Part shown: one piece after another, positions 33,098 to 41,981 of the stretch | Numbering within the stretch: the stretch's first letter is position 1 | Layout: the number at the start of each line of letters is the position of its first letter | Origin: an uncultured Clostridia bacterium | GTDB taxonomy: Bacteria > Bacillota > Clostridia > Christensenellales > Borkfalkiaceae | DNA length: 64,000 nt | Direction: 5' to 3' | NCBI GenBank assembly: GCA_944342025.1 | Contig: CALVMD010000006.1 | Coordinates: 43,864 to 107,863 of the forward strand | Translations under genes and position numbers: made by a program | Notes under the pieces: generated by a model | What the model saw: the letters and a program-made list of their open reading frames with translations, nothing else | What the model was told of the DNA's origin: nothing | Database searches by the model: none

Positions 33098-35560
33098 ATG
33101 AATAAAAAATACAGCAAAAAAGTTCTTTACGGGACTCCCGCGCGCACTTTCCGCGGAGAAGATACCGAGGTCGCCTTTCTGATCGGCGGCATCGGCACGG
33201 GCAACTACAGCATCGGCAGCCGCGGCGAAATGAAAGACTGGGAGATTTTCGGCACGGCGGGCAAGGGCAATTATCTGCCCAATACGTTTTTCTGCATCCG
33301 CTGCGCGTCGGAAGGCAATGCGCGCGTGCTCGCGCTGGAAAGCAAGATGCAGCCGCCTTTTTCCAAATCTCACGGGTTCAAAGATTATGAGGTCGGCGGG
33401 ATCCCCCGGTTTGAAAAATCCGAGTTTGTCGGCGAATATCCCTTCTGCAAGGTGATCCTCACCGACAGCCGTCTGCCCCTGCGCGTGGAATTGGAGGCGT
33501 TCAATCCGATGATCCCTCTGAATTCCAAAGACAGCAGCATCCCCGTCGGGATCATGCGCTACCGCGTGTTCAATCTGAGCGATAAAGCGCAGGAAGTTTC
33601 GGTCGCGGGCTCTTTGGCGAATTTCTCCGCTTTGAAAAAATATGAGCGGAAGACCTGGGACTATTACGACGTAAAAGATAAACCGAAGAACACATACGTC
33701 GAGGGCGAAAGCGTGCGGGGACTTTTCTACGAACCGAAAACGATCGCTCCCGACAGCACGGAATACGCGTCGATGGCCCTGACCACGCCCATGCACGACA
33801 TCACATATAAGAGGATGTGGCTCAACGGCGGCTGGTGGGACGGCCTGCAGGACATGATGGACGATTTCTCGGCGGACGGGGATCTGAACGCGGAGTCGCA
33901 CTATACCGCGAAGGATGCGGAAAACGACGATTCGGTGATGGGCTCGCTGTGCGCGAAAAGGGTCATCCCCGCAGGGGAAAGCGCTCTGTTCGAGTTTTAT
34001 ATTTCCTGGCATTTTCCTTACAGGGCGGACAGCTGGAGCGAGGAAATGTATGAAAACGAGGTCCTGAAAAAGGCGGCGGACGGCGACGGAAAGATTATAA
34101 AAAAGAGAAAATATTATGCGACGGTCTGGCGCGACGCGTGGGAAGTTGCGGAGTATGTCGGGAGAAACTTTCCGAGGCTGTACGGCGATACGAAAAATTT
34201 CCACGACGCATTCTTTTCGAGCACGATGCCGAGCTATGTGCTGGACGCCGTATCGGCAACGATGACTGTGTTGCGCAGTCCGACCTGTTTCCGCCTGGAA
34301 GACGGCACTCTGATGGCGTGGGAAGGCTGTTTCCGCGACGAAGGGTGCTGCGAGGGGAACTGCACGCACGTGTTCAATTACGCGCAGACGACGGCGTTTT
34401 TGTATCCCGACCTGGAGCGTTCGATGCGCCGGGTGGAATATCTTGTGGAAACGCGGCCGGACGGCAAGCAGAATTTCCGCAGTTACCAGATGTTTTACGG
34501 CATGGGCGGGCAGGAACACGTTCCTGCGGCGGACGGCCAGCTGGGCACGTTCATCCGCTTCTACCGCGATTGGATGATCAGCGGCGACGACGATTTTCTG
34601 CGCGAATTATGGCCGAAAGTCAAGAGCACGCTCGATTTTGCCTTTACCTATTGGGATACCGACGGCGACTGCGTGCCCGACGGCAGTCAGTTCAATACTT
34701 ACGACATTGCGTTCACCGGTCCGAACGCCATGATCAGCGGGCTGTTTTTCGGCGCGTTGAAGGCTGCGGAACGCATCTGCGAATATCTCGGAGACGAAAA
34801 AGAGGCGAAGCGTTATGCCGAGGCGTTCCGCAAAGGCAGCCGAAAGGCGGACAAACTGCTCTTCAACGGCGAGTATTACGATCAGAAGACGGACGACGTG
34901 GACGAATATCGGTATCAGTACGGCAACGGCTGCCTGTCCGATCAGCTGTTCGGCCAGACGCTCGCGCATATCGCGGGGTTGGGATACGTCTTCCCGCAGG
35001 CGCACGTAAAAAAGAGCCTGCGCAGCATCTTCAATTACAATTTCCGCAAAGGCTTTGCCGATCACATGAATCTGCAGCGCACGTATGCGCTCAACGACGA
35101 ACACGGCCTCGTATTGTGTTCGTGGCCGTACGGCGGCAGGCCGAAGATCCCTTTCCCGTATTCCGACGAAGTGTGGACGGGCATCGAGTACCAGGTCGCG
35201 GCAAACCTGATCTACGAGGGATTCATCGACGAAGGTCTTACCCTCGTCAAAGCCGTGCGCGACCGTCACGACGGCATTCGCCGCAATCCTTTCAACGAAG
35301 TGGAATGCGGGTATCATTATTACAGGAGCATGGCAAGTTTCGGCGTATTTTTGGCGCTGTCCGGCTATCGGTATGACTTGCCGCACGGCGAGATTTCGTT
35401 CGATCCGAAGATCAATGCGGACAACTTTTCCTCTTTCTTTATCAACGGAAAGGCGTGGGGCGTTTACACCCGCAAAAAGAATGCGGACGGCGAAACAGAA
35501 GAAACGACGAAGGTCTTATACGGCGATCTGGGAGACATCAAAGTAAATGGAAGGAGATAA
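33098..35560 (+). CDS. GH116-family glycoside hydrolase
   Basis: An 820-residue enzyme of the GH116 family (GBA2/bacterial beta-glucosidase/beta-xylosidase group). The N-terminal beta-sandwich domain shows the family opening GGIGTGNYSIGSRGEMKDW (residues 30-48). The C-terminal (alpha/alpha)6 domain holds the likely nucleophile Glu419 in CCEGNCTHVFNYAQ and the acid/base region in the segment VPDGSQFNTYDIAFTGPN. Family members cleave beta-glucosides, beta-xylosides or N-acetylglucosaminides. There is no signal peptide, so it acts in the cytoplasm on imported saccharide. ATG 33098 is preceded by GGAGAG. It overlaps the MFS transporter gene by 14 bases. Confidence 0.85.
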   Translation: MNKKYSKKVLYGTPARTFRGEDTEVAFLIGGIGTGNYSIGSRGEMKDWEIFGTAGKGNYLPNTFFCIRCASEGNARVLALESKMQPPFSKSHGFKDYEVGGIPRFEKSEFVGEYPFCKVILTDSRLPLRVELEAFNPMIPLNSKDSSIPVGIMRYRVFNLSDKAQEVSVAGSLANFSALKKYERKTWDYYDVKDKPKNTYVEGESVRGLFYEPKTIAPDSTEYASMALTTPMHDITYKRMWLNGGWWDGLQDMMDDFSADGDLNAESHYTAKDAENDDSVMGSLCAKRVIPAGESALFEFYISWHFPYRADSWSEEMYENEVLKKAADGDGKIIKKRKYYATVWRDAWEVAEYVGRNFPRLYGDTKNFHDAFFSSTMPSYVLDAVSATMTVLRSPTCFRLEDGTLMAWEGCFRDEGCCEGNCTHVFNYAQTTAFLYPDLERSMRRVEYLVETRPDGKQNFRSYQMFYGMGGQEHVPAADGQLGTFIRFYRDWMISGDDDFLRELWPKVKSTLDFAFTYWDTDGDCVPDGSQFNTYDIAFTGPNAMISGLFFGALKAAERICEYLGDEKEAKRYAEAFRKGSRKADKLLFNGEYYDQKTDDVDEYRYQYGNGCLSDQLFGQTLAHIAGLGYVFPQAHVKKSLRSIFNYNFRKGFADHMNLQRTYALNDEHGLVLCSWPYGGRPKIPFPYSDEVWTGIEYQVAANLIYEGFIDEGLTLVKAVRDRHDGIRRNPFNEVECGYHYYRSMASFGVFLALSGYRYDLPHGEISFDPKINADNFSSFFINGKAWGVYTRKKNADGETEETTKVLYGDLGDIKVNGRR

Positions 35561-36815
35561 ACTGCATCGCAACAATTGCATAACGTACGCGATGCAGGGG
35601 ATCCTGTTTGCCGTAGGATTCGTCTTTTTCGACACTTCCGGCATTTTGCCGAGATTTGTCAAAGAGATCTCGGGCAGCGACATTCTTGCGGGCGCACCGC
35701 AGATGGTGCGCCTGATTTCCACGACGCTGCTGCAGGTTTTGACGATCGGATATATAAGAAGGATCAAAAACGTGCGCAGATACCTGACATTCTTTATGTT
35801 TGTCAGCTATCTTGCGCCGATCGTCGTGATCGCGACGCTGCTGCTGAATGCGACGGGCGCGGTCATTATGGTCGGGTTGTTCGTCTCGCTGCTGATCATG
35901 TGGTGTGCGGACGGCTGCATGGTGATTTCTTATTATGCCGTGTTTTCGAGAACGGTGCACGCAAAGACCCGCTCTACCGTGAGCGGCGTCATGCAGACGG
36001 CGGGGGGCATCGGCGGGATCGGTTCTTCCCTCGTGATCAAGGTCCTTTTGGATAACGGATCGATTCCGGACAAATTGGGTTATGCGCTCATCTTTATCAT
36101 CGGCCTGATCGTTCTTGCCTTGGCAGCGACCGCATTTTCTTTTACGAAAGATGTTCGGCCTGAATTGCGCGAGCGGAGCGATGCGACGCTGAAAAGCGAG
36201 TTCAAAAAATTGGGTTCGGTGCTGAAAAAAAACAAAACGTATGTCCTGATATTGATCACGCAGGCATTTTTTACGATCTCAGTGATGATCGTGCCTCATC
36301 TGCTGAACATGTTCGAGGCAGAATTGCAGGTCAGCTCGTCTGACGTTAACACGTTTTTGAATTTTCAGAGCTTCGGCATCATGTTGGGCGGGCTTATCCC
36401 CGTTCTGTGCGGAAAAAAGCTCGGAAACGCGTTTCTCGTCTTGTTTTACAGCGTCTCCGGGCTGATTTGCGGGGTGTTTTCCGTCGTGTGCGTAGCGGCG
36501 CATCTGGCATCTTTCTGGATGTTGGCGGTCATTTCCGTCACCGGCGGGATCACGACCTGTTCGTGGGTCGCTTTCTACAATGTGATCATAGACGTGTCGG
36601 AGGAAAACGAGGTGACGGTTTTTATGCTGGGAAACAGCATCCTGACCTTGGTTTTGTCTTTGGCCACGGTGGTCGGCGGCATGATCATCACCTATGCGGG
36701 ATATATGGCCGTTTTCACGTCGGCACTCGCGTGTGCCGTGATCGGGACTGCGTTTTCGGTCTATGTTATGTATTCCATGAGAAAAAGAAACGGAGAGAAG
36801 CAAAACAATGAATAA
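35547..36815 (+). CDS. Major facilitator superfamily transporter
   Basis: A 422-residue polytopic membrane protein with about twelve helices. The central loop (about residues 205-230) is basic and charged (LRERSDATLKSEFKKLG), as in MFS carriers. It resembles proton- or sodium-coupled sugar carriers more than drug pumps, but no diagnostic motif fixes the substrate. Because an ABC importer is already present, it may import a second saccharide or export a by-product. It overlaps the GH116 gene upstream and the oxidoreductase gene downstream. Confidence 0.85.
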   Translation: MEGDKLHRNNCITYAMQGILFAVGFVFFDTSGILPRFVKEISGSDILAGAPQMVRLISTTLLQVLTIGYIRRIKNVRRYLTFFMFVSYLAPIVVIATLLLNATGAVIMVGLFVSLLIMWCADGCMVISYYAVFSRTVHAKTRSTVSGVMQTAGGIGGIGSSLVIKVLLDNGSIPDKLGYALIFIIGLIVLALAATAFSFTKDVRPELRERSDATLKSEFKKLGSVLKKNKTYVLILITQAFFTISVMIVPHLLNMFEAELQVSSSDVNTFLNFQSFGIMLGGLIPVLCGKKLGNAFLVLFYSVSGLICGVFSVVCVAAHLASFWMLAVISVTGGITTCSWVAFYNVIIDVSEENEVTVFMLGNSILTLVLSLATVVGGMIITYAGYMAVFTSALACAVIGTAFSVYVMYSMRKRNGEKQNNE

Positions 36816-37821
36816 AAGGATGAAAGCGGCGGTAGTAGGGCTGTCTTTCGGCGGCTGGGTAATAGAGAACGAGCTGCTGAAAGAAGGGAGCAAATATTTT
36901 GAGATCGACAGCGTGTGCGATCTGAACGAGGAAAAGGCAAAGTCGTGGGGCGAGCGGCTGGGCGTGCCGTATTACACCGATATGGACAGGCTTTTGGCCG
37001 AGCGGCAGATCGGCGCGTGCGTGCTGATCACGGGTCCGGTGGGCCGGGCGAAGCAGATCGACAAGTGCATAGACCGCGGTATCCACGTAATGACGACGAA
37101 GCCGTTCGAACTGACGGCGACGGAAGCGGAGCGGGTTTTGAAAAGGGCGAGAGAAAAAGGGATCGTTGTGCAGATGAACTCGCCGTCGCCGCGCCCGGCG
37201 TCGTACATGAAGGCGATCCTGGACTATCAGAAGCGTTTCGATCTCGGTCGGCCGATCGCGTATCGCGCGGCAGACTGGTGCAGTTATCGCGAAAAGCCGG
37301 ACGGGCTTTGGTACGACGATCCCGAACGGTGTCCCGTCGCGCCTATTTTCAGGCTGGGGATCTACATGATCAACGAAGTGGCTTCTTTGATGGGGGACGT
37401 CGAAAAGGTGAGCGTGGCGGAAAGCCGGATTTTCACCGGGCGTCCGACGTCGGACAACGCGCTTGTAAGCGTATTGCACAAGAACGGCGTGGTGGGCAGC
37501 ATATTTGCGTCGTTCTGCGTAAACGATCTGCAGCATTACAAGTGTTCGTACGAGATCAATTACGAGCGCGGCACGATCTACAAGGCGGTAAAACCCCGCA
37601 ACAGCGAGACGGCCGGCAACAAAGTTTCGATGCAGGTCGTATATACGAAAGACGGCCGGCAGTACATGCACGAAGAAGAGATCGAGGATTCGTCGAACTA
37701 TCAGTGGGAAGTGTTTTATCGCTGTATCGGCGGAGCGGCGTATGACGATCTGGTCAGCGACGAGCAGATTGTTGCGGGGATCCGGCTGATCGAAATGATG
37801 AAAAAAGAAAAGATGATCTGA
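36808..37821 (+). CDS. Gfo/Idh/MocA-family oxidoreductase 1
   Basis: An NAD(P)-dependent dehydrogenase of 337 residues. The Rossmann start is modified: MKAAVVGLSFGGWVIEN replaces the usual GxGxxG. The central catalytic-lysine motif TKPFELTATEAERV (EKP in most family members) is present, followed by a C-terminal substrate-binding sheet domain. The family oxidises or reduces sugar hydroxyls, inositol and amino-sugars, often creating 3-keto sugars. It is one of two such genes in tandem and overlaps the MFS gene. Confidence 0.85.
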   Translation: MNKRMKAAVVGLSFGGWVIENELLKEGSKYFEIDSVCDLNEEKAKSWGERLGVPYYTDMDRLLAERQIGACVLITGPVGRAKQIDKCIDRGIHVMTTKPFELTATEAERVLKRAREKGIVVQMNSPSPRPASYMKAILDYQKRFDLGRPIAYRAADWCSYREKPDGLWYDDPERCPVAPIFRLGIYMINEVASLMGDVEKVSVAESRIFTGRPTSDNALVSVLHKNGVVGSIFASFCVNDLQHYKCSYEINYERGTIYKAVKPRNSETAGNKVSMQVVYTKDGRQYMHEEEIEDSSNYQWEVFYRCIGGAAYDDLVSDEQIVAGIRLIEMMKKEKMI

Positions 37822-37838
37822 TTGAGGGAGAGAGAAAA

Positions 37839-38792
37839 ATGCTCAACGTGGTGTTATACGGCGGCAACGGCCATCAACTGAGCGAAGAGCAGATAGCGAA
37901 GACGCACGGCGTGCGGCTGTACGGGGTCTGCGGCGCTGAAGCGGGCGCGGGCACGAAAGGATATAAATCGTTGGGCGAGATCTGCCGCGACGAGGCGGTA
38001 GACCTGGTTTCGGTATGTTCGCCGCTCCGTTCCGAACAGGGCCGCGACATACTCGAATTGGTTCGCGCCGGAAAACACGTATATGCGGAAAAGCCGCTTG
38101 CAACGGACAACGCGGAGCTGGACGAGATTTTGACGGCTGCGCGCGAGCGGGGGGTATTTGTCGGCGAGATGTGCGGAACGGCGTTCGACGAACCGTATTA
38201 CAGCGTAAAGAAGATCCTGTCCGAAGGAACGCTGGGCGAGGTCGTGCAGGCGTATATGCAGAAATCGTATCCTTACGGCGAATGGCGTCCGCAGGACGAG
38301 CGGACGGACGGCGGGCTGATCCGCCAGAACGCGATCCACGCGGTGCGCGTGTTGATGCAAACGCTGTCATTGGGCGAAGCAAAGAGCATGCATGCGTCTG
38401 AGACGGTCAAGGGTAATCCGCACGCGGGCGAGCATGCGGACGGCGGGCTCAGGATGGCGGCGTCGTTCCTGCTGACTTTTGCAAACGGAGCGATCGCGAC
38501 GGTGAACGCGAATTACCTGAACCCGAAAGGAAACGGGATATGGGGCAACGAGCGCCTGATCGTGTTTTGCACGCGCGGGAGCGTGGAGACGGATGCCGGG
38601 GCGCGCACGATCCGTGTTTCTACGGACGAAGGCGTGCAGGTTCTTCCGTGGGGAGAAGGAAAAGACTACTTCGGCATGGTGGCGGACCATCTGAACGGAG
38701 AGACCGAGCGGCCTATTCCCGAAGAGATCGAGTTTCTGCCCACCAAGACGGTGAATTTATTGCGCGAAAGGGCGGAGGAGGCGGCAAAATGA
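37839..38792 (+). CDS. Gfo/Idh/MocA-family oxidoreductase 2
   Basis: A second dehydrogenase of the same family, 317 residues. The nucleotide-binding start reads MLNVVLYGGNGHQLS, again not a textbook GxGxxG, and the catalytic motif is the canonical EKPLATDNAELDE near residue 85. It is clearly diverged from its neighbour, so the pair probably performs successive or opposite steps (oxidation then reduction) on a sugar rather than redundant ones. The stop overlaps the next gene by four bases. Confidence 0.87.
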   Translation: MLNVVLYGGNGHQLSEEQIAKTHGVRLYGVCGAEAGAGTKGYKSLGEICRDEAVDLVSVCSPLRSEQGRDILELVRAGKHVYAEKPLATDNAELDEILTAARERGVFVGEMCGTAFDEPYYSVKKILSEGTLGEVVQAYMQKSYPYGEWRPQDERTDGGLIRQNAIHAVRVLMQTLSLGEAKSMHASETVKGNPHAGEHADGGLRMAASFLLTFANGAIATVNANYLNPKGNGIWGNERLIVFCTRGSVETDAGARTIRVSTDEGVQVLPWGEGKDYFGMVADHLNGETERPIPEEIEFLPTKTVNLLRERAEEAAK

Positions 38793-40882
38793 TATTGCTT
38801 GGAGACTGCCTTACGGTGCTCGGGGCGCGGCACGGCCTGGCTCTGAGGCCGCAGGAGCGCTGCGCGTCGCTGGTCCGGTGCGCACGGCATACGGAGAACA
38901 AATTTCAGCTGGAAGTGGGGCTGCGGATCGGGGGACGGGAGTATTATGCCCCGTTTTGTGTAAAATCGGAGACGCATCCCTTTGATTTTGCGGACGAGCG
39001 GATGGGGATCGCGGACACGGAGTTTGATTTTATCGCGGCGGAACACGGGGTCATGGTCACGCTGAAGATGTATATCCCGTTCCGCCCGAAAGACGAGGCG
39101 TATTCCACGGTTCCTGTACTGTATATGTCGGTAAAGGTCCGGAATTTGCGGGGCAACTACCGCTGGACGGAGCGCAAGAGCGAGAAAGCGGCGGGCGAGG
39201 TGTTCGTGGCTTTTGACGATAAATTTTTCGTATCCGAACGCGGCGAGAATATATTGAAACTCTCGTACGATTTACGTGCAGAGCGCAAAGCCGATTTTTA
39301 CGCGGCTGCAGAGGGAACTTCGTCTCGCCAGACGGATGAGATCGATGTGTTGCGCGGAGGATTCGGCGGCAGGGCGAACGAACTTTCAGGCGTGTTCTCG
39401 TTGGACGCGGGGCAGGAATCGGAACCGATCCTCTTTGCCTGGTGCAGCTGTCTGCCGGACGTCTTTCAATACCGCGGCGAGAAATGCCCGTTCACTTATC
39501 GCGACAGGTTTTCCGACCTGCGCGCAGTCTCGTCTTATGCGCGGGAGCATGCGGAGGAGGTCAGGAAAAACGCGCAAAATCTCAACGCGATCTTTCTGGG
39601 CAGCGATCTGGGGACGAATTTTGATAAACTGCTGTGCATGAGCCTGCATTCGTATCTCATGAACACCTGGCTGGTGAAAAAAGGCGAGCGGAAGATCTTC
39701 ACCGTATGGGAAGGAAATTGTTATTTCAACTCCACGGTGGACGTGGAATACACCGAAGCGCCTTTTTATCTGATGCTGTTCCCGGAACTTCTGAAATATC
39801 AGCTGGACATGTGGCCGGAATTTGCGAAGAGGAACAACGAGGGAACGTATCTCTGCCACGACATCGGCGAACTGACGGAAGCGGAGGTGCAGCATTATCC
39901 GCACGACATGCCGATCGAAGAGAGCGCCGATTATATTCTCATGCTGTACATGTATGGGAAAGCGACGGGCGACGAAGGCACGGTTTCGCGGAACCGTGTT
40001 TTCGCGGAAGAGTTGCTGCGGTTTATCCGCCGCTGCGGCGGCGAGAGCGGGCTGGCGCATCTGCACACGGCGAACACGCTGGACGACGCGGGCAGCGCGA
40101 TGCAATACGGCAAAGAGCAAGTCTATCTGGGCATGAAGACGGCGTACGCATACCGCTGCGGCGCGGAGCTGGTTTCCGACCCCGCGGAGCGGAAGGCATA
40201 CCGAAAACTCAGCCGCCGGATCGTGCGGGAGATCGAAAAGAGGGGGTTCGGCGAGGGGCATTACTTCGTGGCGCTGAGCGACGATCACGAGGGCGTGTCG
40301 GACACGTGGAGCAACCGCCCGCTGGAAGGAAAGATCCCCGGTGTAAAGGCATCGCACATCTATACCTTCAACACGTACGCGCTGACGTCGTATGCGGGGC
40401 TCGGCCCGCTGCTGTCGTCAAAACGGGCGAAGTCAGACCTCGACGTGTCGCTGCGCGAAACGCTGCAGACGTACGGCAGCCGGCACACGTCTTATTTATC
40501 GGAAATGACCGCCGACATGGCTGCGGGACTGGCGGGGAATTCGCCCAAATGCGGGTGGATCTCGCTGAACGTCGCGCGGGACATCGCCGCGATGCGGCAG
40601 GGCAAAGATTACAGGAACAATTTCCAAAGATACTGGGATTGGGTCGAAACGGCGAACAGCGGCGAGTTTATGATGTTCATGGAAACATTCTGCGGGAACA
40701 ACCTGCATTATTACCCGCGCGGGGTGGTGCTGTTCGGCGTATTTTCCGCGGTGCGCGGCGTGCGGGTGCGGGACGGCAGGGTCACGTACGACAAAAAGCG
40801 GCGCGGGGATTATCCCGTCATAGAACTGGCGGATTACGCGTCGGGGCATGTGCCCGGCAGAAATAAAGAGCGAAAAGAGTAA
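38789..40882 (+). CDS. Putative (alpha/alpha)6 glycoside hydrolase, GH52/DUF4965-like
   Basis: A 697-residue protein with a beta-sandwich-like N-terminal third and a helical C-terminal part. The segment FTVWEGNCYFNSTVDVEYT (about residues 308-326) and the later HDIGE and DMPIEESADYILMLYMY blocks resemble the catalytic modules of GH52 beta-xylosidases and of DUF4965 glutaminase-like proteins. Candidate catalytic acids are the Glu in WEGN and an Asp downstream. I could not place it in a family with confidence. ATG 38789 overlaps the stop of the preceding dehydrogenase gene; the next gene starts 19 bp later. Confidence 0.55.
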   Translation: MILLGDCLTVLGARHGLALRPQERCASLVRCARHTENKFQLEVGLRIGGREYYAPFCVKSETHPFDFADERMGIADTEFDFIAAEHGVMVTLKMYIPFRPKDEAYSTVPVLYMSVKVRNLRGNYRWTERKSEKAAGEVFVAFDDKFFVSERGENILKLSYDLRAERKADFYAAAEGTSSRQTDEIDVLRGGFGGRANELSGVFSLDAGQESEPILFAWCSCLPDVFQYRGEKCPFTYRDRFSDLRAVSSYAREHAEEVRKNAQNLNAIFLGSDLGTNFDKLLCMSLHSYLMNTWLVKKGERKIFTVWEGNCYFNSTVDVEYTEAPFYLMLFPELLKYQLDMWPEFAKRNNEGTYLCHDIGELTEAEVQHYPHDMPIEESADYILMLYMYGKATGDEGTVSRNRVFAEELLRFIRRCGGESGLAHLHTANTLDDAGSAMQYGKEQVYLGMKTAYAYRCGAELVSDPAERKAYRKLSRRIVREIEKRGFGEGHYFVALSDDHEGVSDTWSNRPLEGKIPGVKASHIYTFNTYALTSYAGLGPLLSSKRAKSDLDVSLRETLQTYGSRHTSYLSEMTADMAAGLAGNSPKCGWISLNVARDIAAMRQGKDYRNNFQRYWDWVETANSGEFMMFMETFCGNNLHYYPRGVVLFGVFSAVRGVRVRDGRVTYDKKRRGDYPVIELADYASGHVPGRNKERKE

Positions 40883-40901
40883 ACGGCGGAGGGAAAAAGG
40901 A

Positions 40902-41885
40902 ATGTCAAAATCAAACGGATGGGCGGCGCTCAACCTTGAAAAGCCGGACACGATCCCGCGGACGGAGTATTCGGCGCATTTTCACTGGGATCTGGTGCGG
41001 CGGGTGACGGGGATAGAAGTCAGCGCTTCCAGTCCCGCCGACGTGCAGACGAAGGCGTCGAACGCGTTCGTCAAGGCATGGGATTACGGCTTTATGTGGA
41101 ACGTGTGGGTGCACAGTCATAACGCGTTCAACGGGTTTTATACAAAAATGGGCCATGCGTCTTATGCGTCGGAAGGGGTCGATTTTTCTGCGGAAACGGT
41201 GTGCCCGTTCGAAGATCCGGAAGAGGTCCTTGCCTTCCGGCCGACGGAAAAATACGGAAAGATCGACCGAGCGGCGGTGCTGCGCGAGATCAATGCGGAC
41301 TATGCGGAAAACTGCCGCAATTATCCCGATTCGGTGAGCATGACGGGGTGCTATGTCAGCTGTGTGAGCGGGCTGATCGAAATGTTCGGCTGGGAACAGT
41401 TGCTGATGGCGGCAGGCATAGACGCAAAGGCGTTCGGAGAAGTCGTAAAAGATTACGGCAATTTTATCATGCAGTATTTCGAAGTGCTCGGCCAAAGCGA
41501 TTCGCCCGTGATCATGATCCACGACGATCTCTGCTGGACGAGCGGTCCGATGCTCGCGCCCGAATGGTACAGAGAATACGTGTTTCCCGTGTTGAAAAAG
41601 GAAGCGCGCCTGCTGAAAGACTGCGGAAAAAAAGTGCTGTTCACGTCGGACGGGAATTTTACGCAGTTTATCGACGATATAGCCGGCTGCGGGATGGACG
41701 GATTCGTTCTGGAACCTTCGACCGACATAAAATACATGGCGGAAAAGTACGGAAAGACGCACGTCATCGTAGGGAACGCGGATACCCGTGTGCTCTTATC
41801 GGGGACGAAAGAGGACATTTATAACGAAGTGAAGCGCTGTATCGACATCGGGCGCGACTGCCCGGGGTACTTTATGGCGGTATGA
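40902..41885 (+). CDS. UroD superfamily protein (UroD-like 2), C-terminus frameshifted
   Basis: A 327-residue UroD-fold protein. The strand that would bear the zinc ligands reads LFTSDGNF, so the HxC motif of MtaA-type methyltransferases is absent. The frame stops at 41885 right after PGYFMAV, where homologues continue with a conserved NHIPxNTPVENA tail. That tail is present one frame over from 41885 to its own stop at 41962, with 25 residues beginning NHIPPNTPVENALYYDE. A single-base deletion near 41880-41885 explains this. Either the gene is recently damaged or the base was lost in assembly; the missing tail belongs to the barrel end and would probably matter. Confidence 0.82.
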   Translation: MSKSNGWAALNLEKPDTIPRTEYSAHFHWDLVRRVTGIEVSASSPADVQTKASNAFVKAWDYGFMWNVWVHSHNAFNGFYTKMGHASYASEGVDFSAETVCPFEDPEEVLAFRPTEKYGKIDRAAVLREINADYAENCRNYPDSVSMTGCYVSCVSGLIEMFGWEQLLMAAGIDAKAFGEVVKDYGNFIMQYFEVLGQSDSPVIMIHDDLCWTSGPMLAPEWYREYVFPVLKKEARLLKDCGKKVLFTSDGNFTQFIDDIAGCGMDGFVLEPSTDIKYMAEKYGKTHVIVGNADTRVLLSGTKEDIYNEVKRCIDIGRDCPGYFMAV

Positions 41886-41962
41886 ATCATATCCCTCCGA
41901 ATACGCCCGTGGAGAACGCGCTGTATTACGACGAGGTCTACAGAAAACTCAGCAGACGCTGA
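41885..41962 (+). pseudogene. Out-of-frame C-terminal tail of UroD-like 2
   Basis: This stretch encodes NHIPPNTPVENALYYDE and ends in LSRR in a different frame from the upstream gene. It matches the expected family C-terminus and is not an independent gene, as it has no start or ribosome-binding site. The following gene has its own AAGGAGG site overlapping this end. Confidence 0.8.
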
Positions 41963-41981
41963 ACGCGAAGGAGGAGAGACG

